A DNA stretch of 33,989 nucleotides from the NCBI GenBank assembly GCA_902776685.1, contig CACYRB010000019.1:1-33989 (forward strand), given 5' to 3'. The notes under the pieces are model-generated. The model made no database searches, was not told where the DNA came from, and saw only the letters and a program-made list of their open reading frames with translations. Below, one piece after another: positions 27,345-33,989 of this stretch. A program made the translations under genes and the position numbers. How positions within the stretch are numbered: the stretch's first letter is position 1; each line of letters starts with the position of its first letter. This DNA is from an uncultured Prevotellaceae bacterium. Lineage in GTDB: Bacteria; Bacteroidota; Bacteroidia; Bacteroidales; Bacteroidaceae.

Positions 27345-28130
27345 TTAGAATCCTTCGTCGTCTTCGGCCGTGTCAACGGCATCGAGAGTCAGGTCTTCCG
27401 GGTCGGTCTCGAAGGTTGTGCGATAGCTTTCTTCGGTGAGCTTGTCCTCATCAAAGTCGTCGCCATCGTCATCGTAGTCGTCGCGAGTGGCGTTATTGTC
27501 GGTCAGTTCTTCGTCCGGCTCATCTTCTTCGTTGTCGTAGCGCATGTGAGGCTTCTCCATTTCGGGTTTTTCTTTTGCGAAGATAGCCTCAACCCATGTG
27601 CCTTTCGGAATCTCGAGTACTTCGAAGCCGTCTTTCACTTTTTTGTCGTACATGCCTCCGGCCTTGTGTAGGCGGTCTTGGGGCAGGGTAGTGGTGGAGA
27701 TGTCGAAACCGCTCTCGATGATGTCCTTAATGCTTTGCGAGATGGAATCCCATCCGCCTCCGAAGTTGCGGTCGAGCACTTCGATGAGTTTCGCGGCCGA
27801 GATATGGCGGATATTCTCGTAGGTAAGGTCGGTGATGCGCATGATGGGGCGTTTTTTTACGGCCCATTTCACCTTCGTGTCGTCGTTGACGCGTACAGGA
27901 CCAACTTTAAATCCACGAGCTTCATATTTCTTTTTGACCACGGGTTTGTCTATGGTTAGCTCCTCAATGTCGAATGCACTTTTCAGTATATCGAGGTAGT
28001 GGTTCATGTTTTCCCTCATTTCGGCATCTTTCATGGCACTTTCCCACAGGCGGAAGACATCGTTTTCCTGAATGTCCCATACACTCCCTTTTGTCAATGT
28101 TTTCAGTGTTAGTGTTTTTTCTTTCTTCAT
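27345..28130 (-). CDS. hypothetical cytoplasmic protein with acidic tail
   Basis: A 261-residue protein with no signal peptide or transmembrane segment. Residues 1-190 are mixed alpha/beta and basic in part (KKKYEARGFKVGPVRVND, VKKRPIMRITDLTYENIRHISAAKLIEVLDRNFGGGWDSIS). Residues about 195-261 are strongly acidic and probably disordered (DDYDDDGDDFDEDKL). I do not recognise the family. Acidic tails occur on proteins that bind basic partners or nucleic-acid machinery, but no function is claimed. It has a good promoter and shares a bidirectional terminator region with ppiD. Confidence 0.75.
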   Translation of the reverse strand: MKKEKTLTLKTLTKGSVWDIQENDVFRLWESAMKDAEMRENMNHYLDILKSAFDIEELTIDKPVVKKKYEARGFKVGPVRVNDDTKVKWAVKKRPIMRITDLTYENIRHISAAKLIEVLDRNFGGGWDSISQSIKDIIESGFDISTTTLPQDRLHKAGGMYDKKVKDGFEVLEIPKGTWVEAIFAKEKPEMEKPHMRYDNEEDEPDEELTDNNATRDDYDDDGDDFDEDKLTEESYRTTFETDPEDLTLDAVDTAEDDEGF

Positions 28131-28175
28131 TGATAAGTATTCTTAATGTTTTTGATTATGTTTGCAGTTGCGTTG

Positions 28176-28206
28176 CAAAAATAAGTACTTTCATTCTATC
28201 TCACAA
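28176..28206 (-). promoter_or_regulatory. promoter of the acidic-tail gene
   Basis: Minus strand: TTG (28204-28206), 20 bases, TATTTTTG (28176-28183). The leader is about 40 nt. Confidence 0.65.
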
Positions 28207-28287
28207 GTTTTTCTTTGAAAAAAATCCTATAAAGCAAAAAAAACTTTGTTTTCAAATGAGTTAGAATATAATTTCTGCCGCAAGGGA

Positions 28288-28317
28288 TTGCTATTCGGGA
28301 AAAATTGCGTATATTTG
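28288..28317 (+). promoter_or_regulatory. promoter of rarA
   Basis: TTG (28288-28290), 19 bases, TATATTTG (28310-28317). The leader to the ATG at 28339 is about 18 nt. Confidence 0.7.
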
Positions 28318-28338
28318 CAAGGTTATAAACGTTAGTAT

Positions 28339-29700
28339 ATGAGTGAACCTTTAGCAGAGAGAATGCGCCCGCGCACGCTTGACGACTATGTCGGTCAGCA
28401 GCATTTGGTGGGCGAGGGGGCTGTCTTGCGACAGATGATCGACGCAAGACGCATCTCGTCGTTTATCCTTTGGGGACCACCAGGGGTGGGAAAGACCACG
28501 CTCGCACAGATTATCGCCCATAAACTGGAGACTCCTTTCTACACGCTTTCTGCTGTGACGAGTGGCGTGAAGGATGTGCGTGACGTGATTGAGCGTGCAC
28601 AGAAAGGCCGTTTCTTTAACAATGCTTCACCCATTTTGTTTATCGATGAAATTCACCGTTTCTCCAAGTCGCAGCAAGACTCTTTACTCGGAGCTGTGGA
28701 GCGCGGCACGGTCACGCTCATCGGTGCCACAACCGAGAATCCGTCGTTCGAGGTTATTCGTCCATTGCTCTCGCGGTGTCAGCTCTATGTGCTGAAGCCT
28801 TTGGAGAAAGACGATTTGCTGCAGTTGCTTCATCGCGCAGTCACTACCGACGTGGAACTTTCTAAACTCAACATAGAACTTCGCGAAACCGATGCGCTGC
28901 TGCGCTATAGTGGCGGCGATGCCCGCAAGCTGCTTAACATTTTGGAACTGGTCATTGCCACTCCAGACAATCAGAATACTCCGAATATTCAGAATACTCC
29001 GGATACCCCGGATACCCCGGAAAATCCGGAACCTCCGGAATCTCCGGATACTCCCCGTCCCATTATTATCACCGACGATCTCGTGGTGAGCAGGTTGCAG
29101 CAAACGCCGTTGGCTTATGACAAAGACGGCGAGATGCACTACGACATCATCTCGGCCTTCATCAAGAGCATCCGGGGCAGTGATCCCGATGCGGCGCTCT
29201 ACTGGATGGCCCGAATGATAGAGGGTGGCGAAGATCCGAAGTTCATTGCACGGCGGCTCGTCATCTCTGCCGCCGAGGACATCGGACTGGCTAATCCCAA
29301 TGCACTGTTGTTGGCCAATGCAGCCTTCGATACGGTGATGAAGATAGGCTGGCCCGAGGGACGCATCCCCTTGGCCGAGGCTGCGGTCTATCTGGCTACT
29401 TCGCCAAAGAGCAATTCTGCCTATCTTGCCATCGATGAGGCGCTGGCCACTGTGCGGCAGACTGGCAACCTGCCCGTGCCGTTGCACCTGCGCAATGCGC
29501 CCACATCGCTTATGAAGGAACTGGGCTATAGCGATGGCTATAAATACAGTCACGATTTCCCGGGACATTTCGTTGAACAGCAATATCTTCCCGACGACCT
29601 GCAGGACACTCGTTTCTGGCATGCACAGCATAACTCGCCCAATGAGGAAAAACTGTATCAGCAGATGCTCCGTTGTTGGGGCAAACGCTATGAAAACTAA
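28339..29700 (+). CDS. rarA: replication-associated recombination protein RarA (MgsA)
   Basis: A 453-residue AAA+ ATPase related to clamp loaders that acts at stalled replication forks. It shows RPRTLDDYVGQQHLVG, Walker A GPPGVGKTT, Walker B LFIDEIHRF, sensor 1 IGATTENPSFEV and the lid motif YSGGDARKLLN. The C-terminal domain is clear (YDISAF-like HYDIISAFIKSIRGSDPDAALYW, then EDIGLANPNA and SPKSNSAYLA). Between lid and C-terminal domain, residues about 209-242 are an unusual Pro/Asn/Thr/Asp/Glu stretch made of short repeats (TPDTPDTPENPEPPESPDTP), longer than in typical RarA. Sixteen bases separate it from the next gene, so the two are cotranscribed. Confidence 0.92.
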   Translation: MSEPLAERMRPRTLDDYVGQQHLVGEGAVLRQMIDARRISSFILWGPPGVGKTTLAQIIAHKLETPFYTLSAVTSGVKDVRDVIERAQKGRFFNNASPILFIDEIHRFSKSQQDSLLGAVERGTVTLIGATTENPSFEVIRPLLSRCQLYVLKPLEKDDLLQLLHRAVTTDVELSKLNIELRETDALLRYSGGDARKLLNILELVIATPDNQNTPNIQNTPDTPDTPENPEPPESPDTPRPIIITDDLVVSRLQQTPLAYDKDGEMHYDIISAFIKSIRGSDPDAALYWMARMIEGGEDPKFIARRLVISAAEDIGLANPNALLLANAAFDTVMKIGWPEGRIPLAEAAVYLATSPKSNSAYLAIDEALATVRQTGNLPVPLHLRNAPTSLMKELGYSDGYKYSHDFPGHFVEQQYLPDDLQDTRFWHAQHNSPNEEKLYQQMLRCWGKRYEN

Positions 29701-29716
29701 AATCAACTGACAATAC

Positions 29717-30673
29717 ATGATGAAAATAGTAGTATTGGACGGCTACGCCGCTAACCCTGGAGATATCTCCTGGGATGAACTGAAAGAATTTGGAGAGCTC
29801 ACCGTATATCCGCGCTCAAAGCCTGAGGAGGTCGTCAGTCGTATCGGTGATGCGGAAATCATACTGACCAATAAGGTGCTCATGAACGCCGAACTGCTCA
29901 AGCAACTGCCGAAGTTGAAGTACATCGGCATACTGGCCACCGGTTATAATACCGTCGACTTGGACGCTGCCCGCGAGTTTGGCATTACGGTGACCAATAT
30001 TCCAGCCTACAGCACCGAGAGTGTGGCACAGATAACGTTTGCCCATATTCTCAACATCACCAACCGCATAGGCCATTATGCCCGGCAGACGCGTGAAGGG
30101 CGGTGGAGCAAGAATCCCGACTTTTGCTATTGGGACACGCCGCTCATGGAGCTCTCTGGTAAGACCATCGGCATTGTGGGTTTGGGCAACATCGGGAAAC
30201 GTGTGGCCTGCATCGCCCGGCTGTTCGGCATGGATGTGTTTGCGCTGACCAGCAAGAATTCATCTGATCTGCCTGAGGGAATACAGAAGACCACGCTTGA
30301 GGGATTGTTGGCTGTGAGCGATGTGCTTACCCTGCATTGTCCGTTAACCGACGAGACGCGGCACCTCATCAATCGAGAGCGTTTGGAGAAGATGCGGCCT
30401 GGGGCAATTCTCATCAATACCGGTCGTGGTCCGCTCGTCGATGAGCAGGCAGTGGCTGAGGCCTTGAAAAGTGGCCGATTGGCCGGCTATGGTGCAGATG
30501 TGATGTGTAACGAGCCGCCTGAGGCCGACAATCCATTGTTTTGCCAACCCAATGCTTTCATCACACCGCATATCGCATGGGCAACGCGCGAGGCAAGGCT
30601 TCGGCTGATGAAGGTGGCTGTAGCCAATGTCAAGGCCTTCATTGCCGGTACTCCTCAGAATGTAGTGTCATAA
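29717..30673 (+). CDS. D-2-hydroxyacid dehydrogenase (glycerate dehydrogenase / hydroxypyruvate reductase type)
   Basis: A 318-residue NAD(P)-dependent oxidoreductase that interconverts 2-hydroxy and 2-keto acids. It shows LATGYNTVD in the substrate domain, Rossmann GLGNIGKRVA, INTGRGPLVDE with the catalytic Arg region, NEPPE with the Glu region, and PHIAWATREAR with the catalytic His. The end of the second Rossmann strand reads FALTSKN, without the acidic residue of strict NADH enzymes, so NADPH use or mixed preference is possible. The start may be 29717 or the adjacent ATG at 29720. It lies 16 bp behind rarA, an operon without an obvious metabolic link. Confidence 0.87.
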   Translation: MMKIVVLDGYAANPGDISWDELKEFGELTVYPRSKPEEVVSRIGDAEIILTNKVLMNAELLKQLPKLKYIGILATGYNTVDLDAAREFGITVTNIPAYSTESVAQITFAHILNITNRIGHYARQTREGRWSKNPDFCYWDTPLMELSGKTIGIVGLGNIGKRVACIARLFGMDVFALTSKNSSDLPEGIQKTTLEGLLAVSDVLTLHCPLTDETRHLINRERLEKMRPGAILINTGRGPLVDEQAVAEALKSGRLAGYGADVMCNEPPEADNPLFCQPNAFITPHIAWATREARLRLMKVAVANVKAFIAGTPQNVVS

Positions 30674-30756
30674 TCGGACATGAAAATGGGGATGAAGGAG
30701 TGTTGACGGTAAAATGGCGGAAAATTCAATCTTTTTCAAAAAAAAGTGATGAAAAG

Positions 30757-30788
30757 TTTGGTCGGTACAAAAAAAGTCACTACCTTTG
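30757..30788 (+). promoter_or_regulatory. promoter of tRNA-Arg
   Basis: TTTG (30757-30760), 20 bases, TACCTTTG (30781-30788): a strong match ending 19 bases before the mature tRNA. Confidence 0.8.
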
Positions 30789-30807
30789 CACACGCATTTG
30801 AAAAGGA

Positions 30808-30881
30808 GGCTCCCTAGCTCAACTGAATAGAGCATCTGACTACGGATCAGAAGGTTGTGGGTTTGAATCCCGCGGGAGTCA
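30808..30881 (+). tRNA. tRNA-Arg (anticodon ACG)
   Basis: A 74-nt cloverleaf. Acceptor GGCTCCC pairs with GGGAGTC (one G-U). The anticodon stem TCTGA/TCAGA carries loop CTACGGA with anticodon ACG. The T arm is GTGGG-TTTGAAT-CCCGC and A is the discriminator. CCA is not encoded. Confidence 0.95.
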
Positions 30882-30887
30882 CAAAGT

Positions 30888-30933
30888 GAAAAGAAAAGCC
30901 TGCAAAGTTTATTTTAGCAGGTTTTTCTTTTTT
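30888..30933 (+). terminator. terminator after tRNA-Arg
   Basis: The stem formed by 30888-30903 (ending AAAAGCCTGC) with 30917-30932 (starting GCAGGTTTTT) includes one G-U pair near the base of the GC part and ends in a T-rich run. Confidence 0.8.
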
Positions 30934-30978
30934 ACTTTGTGTTGCTCAGCCCGTGGCAGGGTAGGGATGGACGAAGTC

Positions 30979-30999
30979 AATCCCGCGGGAGTCACAAAG
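30979..30999 (+). repeat. 21-bp duplicate of the tRNA-Arg 3' end
   Basis: Identical to 30866-30886, that is, the last 16 bases of the tRNA plus the 5 bases after it (core CCCGCGGGAGTCACAAAG). The upstream bases do not form a tRNA. It could be an attachment-site remnant or the relic of a deleted second tRNA copy. Confidence 0.85.
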
Positions 31000-31048
31000 A
31001 AAGAGGAACAGACGAAGGAAGCTTGCTTCCAAGAGAATGTTCCTCTTT
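31000..31048 (+). terminator. hairpin after the duplicated tRNA end
   Basis: AAAGAGGAACA (31000-31010) pairs with TGTTCCTCTTT (31038-31048), with an inner GGAAGC/GCTTCC stem (31017-31022 with 31025-31030). It resembles a terminator that belonged to the lost gene or element. Confidence 0.6.
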
Positions 31049-31099
31049 ATTCGTGTTCGCCAGTATTTCCAAAACAAAGAGGCTAAAGTAAGACCCAAC

Positions 31100-31320
31100 C
31101 CCCTAATTTAGGCGGCTAAAGGGGGCTAAAAATGCGGCCTGAAAGGCCAGTAGGCTAATAGCCCAAGGCATCGCCTTGGGTTATCGGGATGTTAAGGGTG
31201 CGGCCTGAAAGGCCAAAAGCATTTATTTACAGTCTTTTGCCCTTCCAGGGCGTGTTTTACTGGCACAACCTGCCCAGGGTGTTACCCTGGGCTATTGGCT
31301 TGTCGGCCTTTCAGGCCGTT
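31100..31320. repeat. array of intergenic hairpins (GGCCTGAAAGGCC family)
   Basis: The gap 31083-31433 has no gene. GCGGCCTGAAAGGCC occurs at 31134-31148 and 31200-31214, and CGGCCTTTCAGGCCG in reverse at 31304-31318. Between them lie the hairpins AGCCCAAGGC/GCCTTGGGTT (about 31160-31182), GCCCT-TCC-AGGGC (31239-31251) and CCCAGGGT-GTT-ACCCTGGG (31273-31291). The composition suggests a dispersed intergenic repeat family. Confidence 0.8.
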
Positions 31321-31433
31321 TTTACCGGACACCAATAATCCAATACCAATAATTCGCTGAATCCGTGAAATACGTGGTCGAAAATATCAACTCGTGTCGA
31401 AAAAACGTGGTCATAAAAAATCTTGGTAGGTAA

Positions 31434-31865
31434 TCAGTGGTGGTGGTGATGGTGGTCGTGGTTGGCTTTGAAGTATTCGCCGTTGAGGACAGTCACCTCG
31501 CCGTCGACGGTCAGGTCGTGGCCGTCGTAGTTTAGGTGCATGGTCTTGCCGTCAACCATGCGGAGCACCGCTGTGCTGTCGCCCGATATGCAATCCACCA
31601 GTTTCAGCGTGACGGTCTGCTTGTCCTCATCGAAGGTATAGGTGCAGCGGAAGGCCTTGTCCATCTCCTCCTTGGCTTTCGAGTTGTCGGTGGTGAACGC
31701 TATCAGTTCGTTGCCCTCGCCGAAGGCCAGCCGTTTCATGTCGACCATGCTCTTTGCCGTCGTCCACATGCTGTTTTCCAGCAGCTCTGCCGTCATCTTC
31801 GGTTTTTTCTCTGTGCAGCCCGCCAGTGTGAGTAGGGCTGCCATTATCATTGCATACTTTTTCAT
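31434..31865 (-). CDS. small lipoprotein with natural C-terminal histidine tail
   Basis: A 143-residue protein: signal peptide MKKYAMIMAALLT with lipobox LAGC, then a mature domain with strands and a repeated DG pattern (FDEDKQTVTLKLVDCISGDSTAVLRMVDGKTMHLNYDGHDLTVDGE), similar in layout to small DUF4488-like or lipocalin-like Bacteroidetes lipoproteins. The tail reads NHDHHHHHH, six consecutive His before the stop, preceded by His-Asp. Such a tail can bind Zn2+, Ni2+ or Cu2+, which suggests metal binding in the envelope; this is inference. ATG 31865 is chosen at the signal peptide; the longer reading crosses the -7 element at 31885-31892. Confidence 0.78.
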   Translation of the reverse strand: MKKYAMIMAALLTLAGCTEKKPKMTAELLENSMWTTAKSMVDMKRLAFGEGNELIAFTTDNSKAKEEMDKAFRCTYTFDEDKQTVTLKLVDCISGDSTAVLRMVDGKTMHLNYDGHDLTVDGEVTVLNGEYFKANHDHHHHHH

Positions 31866-31884
31866 ATCGTGGAAATCTTTTCTG

Positions 31885-31892
31885 CAAAGGTA
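31885..31892 (-). promoter_or_regulatory. -7 element of the His-tail lipoprotein gene
   Basis: On the minus strand this reads TACCTTTG, about 20 bases upstream of the ATG at 31865. The -33 box is unclear. Confidence 0.5.
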
Positions 31893-31973
31893 ATAAAAAA
31901 CTGCAAGAAACATAGGTTTGCTTTGGGCTTATTTATGTTTCTTGCTTATAATCTTGGTGTTTTAACATAAAAA

Positions 31974-32000
31974 AAGTGGTACCGAAACGATACCACTTCT
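31974..32000 (-). terminator. terminator of the cohesin-like/dockerin unit
   Basis: On the minus strand, AAGTGGTA (31991-31998) pairs with TACCACTT (31974-31981) across a 9-nt loop and is followed by a run of T. It lies 21 bases after the dockerin stop. Confidence 0.85.
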
Positions 32001-32018
32001 TTATTGTTAGGATAATTC

Positions 32019-32315
32019 TTATTCGTGCTTGGGCTGATCGCAGTTACCTTCGTATTCTGCCTGGCACTCGTAAATTGCATCAATATCTTTCAGGTCAATG
32101 CTGCCATCGTTATTGACATCAAATAGAGGATCTGTAGATTCGTCTGCCTGTGCTTCGTAGATAGCATCAACATCTTTCATATCTACAGCTTTGTCGCTAT
32201 TGACATCATGAGCGTCATACTTGTCTACGATGGTAGGATTTACAGCATTCTTTACGTTGTCAGCGTTAACACCGATTACCAGTGCCATTGCTACTAAGAA
32301 CATATATTTCTTCAT
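32019..32315 (-). CDS. secreted free-standing dockerin-like protein
   Basis: A 98-residue protein with a signal peptide (cleavage after VIGVNA, residue 18) and almost nothing else but a type I dockerin-like module. Two F-hand calcium loops fit exactly: D37-x-N39-x-D41-x-x-V44-D45-x-x-D48 and D66-x-N68-x-D70-G-x-I73-D74-x-x-D77, 29 residues apart, each followed by the same helix (VDAIYEAQ, IDAIYECQ). The pseudo-twofold repeat is the dockerin hallmark. Dockerins bind cohesins with high affinity, usually to attach enzymes to cellulosomes; here no enzyme is fused. The upstream gene, 61 bp away, encodes a cohesin-like domain. Alternatively it is a small EF-hand calcium buffer. Confidence 0.8.
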   Translation of the reverse strand: MKKYMFLVAMALVIGVNADNVKNAVNPTIVDKYDAHDVNSDKAVDMKDVDAIYEAQADESTDPLFDVNNDGSIDLKDIDAIYECQAEYEGNCDQPKHE

Positions 32316-32376
32316 AATATCAAAAATTTTTAGTTAATTAATTATGTTTTTATTATTCGAATGAAATTTTTTGTTC

Positions 32377-33111
32377 TTATTGAGCAATAACTTTCTTTCC
32401 GTTTACGATGTAGAGGCGGCCAGGAACAGTCTGACGAATCTTCATACCCTGAATGTTGTAGATTTCCTGCTTTTCATTCTCAGCGTCAACAACTACACGG
32501 TTAACACCTGCAATGTTACCATCTTTCTTGGTAAATTTAAGTTTGTACTCATTTACACCTTCAATGTACTTGATTTCATCAGCGGTTTCATCATAATACT
32601 TGATAAGTTGCTTTTCCTGAGCAGCAACAGGACCACTTATTGTAATTTCGTAATCACCATCTGCTAAGTATTCGCAATTGTAGAGGATACGCATTACTTC
32701 ACCAGATGTTCCGGTAATGAAGTCATCGGGATTGTTGTAATTTACAATAAGATTGGCTTTCTTACCAATTTCAACGTTAGCCTTATCAGCTACCATACCA
32801 CGGTCAGTGTTGAAAGTTGCACCAGTAGCTTTGTCAAATTTGGCCTTACCTGCTTTCACCGAACCTTTAACAGCTCCAGATTCAAGAACCTCTTTAGCTG
32901 TCTTACCATCAAGACCCGGGAGACGGATTTCTGTAGTGAAACCCATTGCAGCGTCAGTAGGCTGATCCAAAGTAATGATGATAGGAAGCTCCATAGAGCC
33001 TTCAGCAGGAGTTTCAATTGTGGCAGCAAGTTTAAAGCCATCTTGTTCCAACTGAGCCATACTGCTCAAGCTAAATGCAGCGGCTGCAAAGAGTAAAAAT
33101 ACTTTTTTCAT
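32377..33111 (-). CDS. secreted protein with cohesin-like domain and sorting-type C-terminus
   Basis: A 244-residue exported protein (signal peptide ending SSMAQ). Residues about 25-175 look like a cohesin/carbohydrate-binding beta sandwich: a first strand pair with SMELPIIITLDQP, then MGFTTEIRLPGL, and a late block ITGTSGEVMRILYNCEY followed by LADGDYEITISG, matching the usual gevl-x-i-x-f then G-x-y-x-i-x-l pattern. The C-terminal ~40 residues (EIYNIQGMKIRQTVPGRLYI and VNGKKVIAQ) have the YNIQG and GLYIVNGKK-like pattern of Bacteroidetes secretion/sorting domains. It is AT-rich relative to neighbours. It is the first gene of a unit with the dockerin. The cohesin assignment is by pattern only. 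Confidence 0.6.
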   Translation of the reverse strand: MKKVFLLFAAAAFSLSSMAQLEQDGFKLAATIETPAEGSMELPIIITLDQPTDAAMGFTTEIRLPGLDGKTAKEVLESGAVKGSVKAGKAKFDKATGATFNTDRGMVADKANVEIGKKANLIVNYNNPDDFITGTSGEVMRILYNCEYLADGDYEITISGPVAAQEKQLIKYYDETADEIKYIEGVNEYKLKFTKKDGNIAGVNRVVVDAENEKQEIYNIQGMKIRQTVPGRLYIVNGKKVIAQ

Positions 33112-33214
33112 AATCTTTAATTTTTAATTGTTATTAATATTAATAATGTTGATGTTTAATTCCTTTTTGTTGTTTTCTGGGTTGTCGTTTATATACAATC
33201 CCCAAATTTTGGTA

Positions 33215-33245
33215 CAAAGATAGGCATATTTTTTTAATCTCCAAA
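33215..33245 (-). promoter_or_regulatory. promoter of the cohesin-like/dockerin unit
   Basis: Minus strand: TTTG (33242-33245), 19 bases, TATCTTTG (33215-33222): a near-perfect match. The AT-rich leader to 33111 is about 100 nt. Confidence 0.8.
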
Positions 33246-33288
33246 CATTTTTGAGTATTTTTTTCAAAAAAGTTGCATTTTTTTTGTT

Positions 33289-33590
33289 TTTCGACAGAAT
33301 GACGCGAATTTTCTTCGACAGAATGACATAAGGATAGTTTTTTCCGACATAGAGACAAAGAGACGTGATTTTTCGACAGAATGACATAAGGACATGTTAA
33401 AGACAGAATAACATATTAAACTTTTTTCGACAGAATGACATAAGGACATTTTACGCGGCACGCCGCGTCCCTACATGCAAATGGAGATAATTTCTCTATG
33501 TCGGGAAAAACCTGTCCTTATGTCATTCTGTCGAAAAAGAACTCGTCATTTTGTCGGAAAAGATCCCGTCATTCTGTCGAGGTGAGTGTC
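33289..33590. repeat. nested direct and inverted repeat array (CGACAGAATGACATAAGGACA)
   Basis: The gap 33246-33588 has no gene. TTCGACAGAATGAC occurs in forward orientation near 33290, 33315, 33372 and 33424, and reversed near 33521, 33546 (with a T for C) and 33567. The copies 33423-33448 and 33513-33538 are a perfect 26-bp inverted pair 64 bp apart. Outer arms (TCCGACATAGAG near 33342, CTCTATGTCGGG near 33494) also pair. The GC-rich element 33453-33478 sits at the centre. Small minus-strand open frames here are repeat translations. Confidence 0.85.
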
Positions 33591-33989
33591 ATTCTGAGAT
33601 GAGTTCGACGGATCGCTGGAGGAAGCGGTCGAGGGCTTCGCCGCGTAGCAGACCGTTTTGCAGGAGTGCGAGGTCGATGAGCTGGTGCACGACGGCATTG
33701 TCCTTGGCTTTGTCGGCGATGGCGGCGTTCTTTTTGTCTTTCTGCTCCTGGATCAGTTTCTCGGTCTCGCCGATGCTTTCGTCGATGGTTTTCTTCTCAT
33801 CGTCGTTAGCCTTTTCTTTTTGCTGTCGCAGGGCGGCCAGACGTGCGTCGAGTCCCTTTATCTCGGCGGTGATGGGCGAGAGGAGGGCTGAGAGTTGATC
33901 GTTGAGCGTTGCGAGCTGTGATTTCGCCGAGGATATCTCGCCCTCCAAGCCCGCGATAGTCGCAAGCTGTGCGGCGATCGTCGCCTCGT
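33589..33989 (-). CDS. htpG: C-terminal part of HtpG (Hsp90-family chaperone), partial
   Basis: The frame is open from the right edge to the TGA at 33589-33591; the true start lies outside the window. The visible 133 residues are a coiled coil rich in Ala, Glu, Lys and Gln (for example LAALRQQKEKANDDEKKTID), followed by HQLIDLALLQNGLLRGEAL and DRFLQRSVELI. That last segment matches the C-terminal dimerisation end of Bacteroidetes HtpG, which has a longer charged insert than E. coli HtpG. HtpG is an ATP-driven cytoplasmic chaperone. The catalytic domains are not visible, so the call rests on the tail alone. Confidence 0.65.
   Translation of the reverse strand, partial: EATIAAQLATIAGLEGEISSAKSQLATLNDQLSALLSPITAEIKGLDARLAALRQQKEKANDDEKKTIDESIGETEKLIQEQKDKKNAAIADKAKDNAVVHQLIDLALLQNGLLRGEALDRFLQRSVELISE

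Noticed and set aside
30934-30999. Second complete tRNA-Arg
   Set aside because: Only the 3' 16 bases of the tRNA are present; the upstream sequence cannot form acceptor, D or anticodon arms.
33124-33461. Small minus-strand frames with MSLCRK/MSFCRK peptides
   Set aside because: They are translations of the CGACAGAATGAC repeat in several frames and include the promoter of the cohesin-like gene.
33289-33590. CRISPR array
   Set aside because: Repeat copies are in both orientations with irregular gaps and no cas genes.

Overview
The window looks like a chromosomal segment of a Bacteroidetes bacterium, most likely Prevotella-like. Three things point there. Many genes are preceded by the Bacteroidetes promoter (TTTG/TTG at -33, about 19-20 bases, then TAnnTTTG at -7), and clear Shine-Dalgarno sequences are absent. 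The gene content is typical: serine palmitoyltransferase, a SecA of about 1155 residues with a zinc-binding tail, an Lnb/DUF4105 protein, an LptC lipoprotein, an OmpH-like lipoprotein and a secreted protein with a sorting-type C-terminus. Intergenic gaps carry dispersed palindromic repeats. I see no insertion sequence, prophage or CRISPR array.

Layout. 1-5200: a carboxyltransferase subunit (oadA-like) joined to an HD-domain hydrolase, then a lipid kinase divergent from serine palmitoyltransferase, then tRNA-Pro(TGG). 5200-8700: a small lipoprotein, the dipeptidase PepD, a small membrane protein, an OmpH-like lipoprotein and a 22-bp tandem hairpin array. 8700-11630: endonuclease III overlapping a DUF2461 gene, then a ComEC-type channel without the hydrolase domain. 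11870-13545: a lone ABC ATPase with an in-frame insert, then a promoter followed by a strongly structured RNA region and a small lipoprotein.

13668-21521, all minus strand: a secreted ADP-ribosylglycohydrolase, secA, then an Lnb-like protein followed 7 bp later by a PafA-like protein that has lost most catalytic residues. 21731-27222: an envelope cluster (outer-membrane barrel, LptC, CorC/HlyC-type protein, PpiD/SurA-type foldase). 27345-30881: a hypothetical gene with an acidic tail, rarA with a proline-rich insert, a hydroxyacid dehydrogenase and tRNA-Arg(ACG), whose 3' end is duplicated about 110 bp downstream. 31083-31430 is an array of hairpins.

The most unusual part is 32019-33111. It is an AT-rich two-gene unit encoding a secreted protein with a cohesin-like beta domain plus a sorting-type C-terminus, followed by a 98-residue secreted protein that is essentially a free-standing dockerin. 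The two could form a small cohesin-dockerin pair. The window ends in a nested direct and inverted repeat array and the 3' end of a probable htpG.
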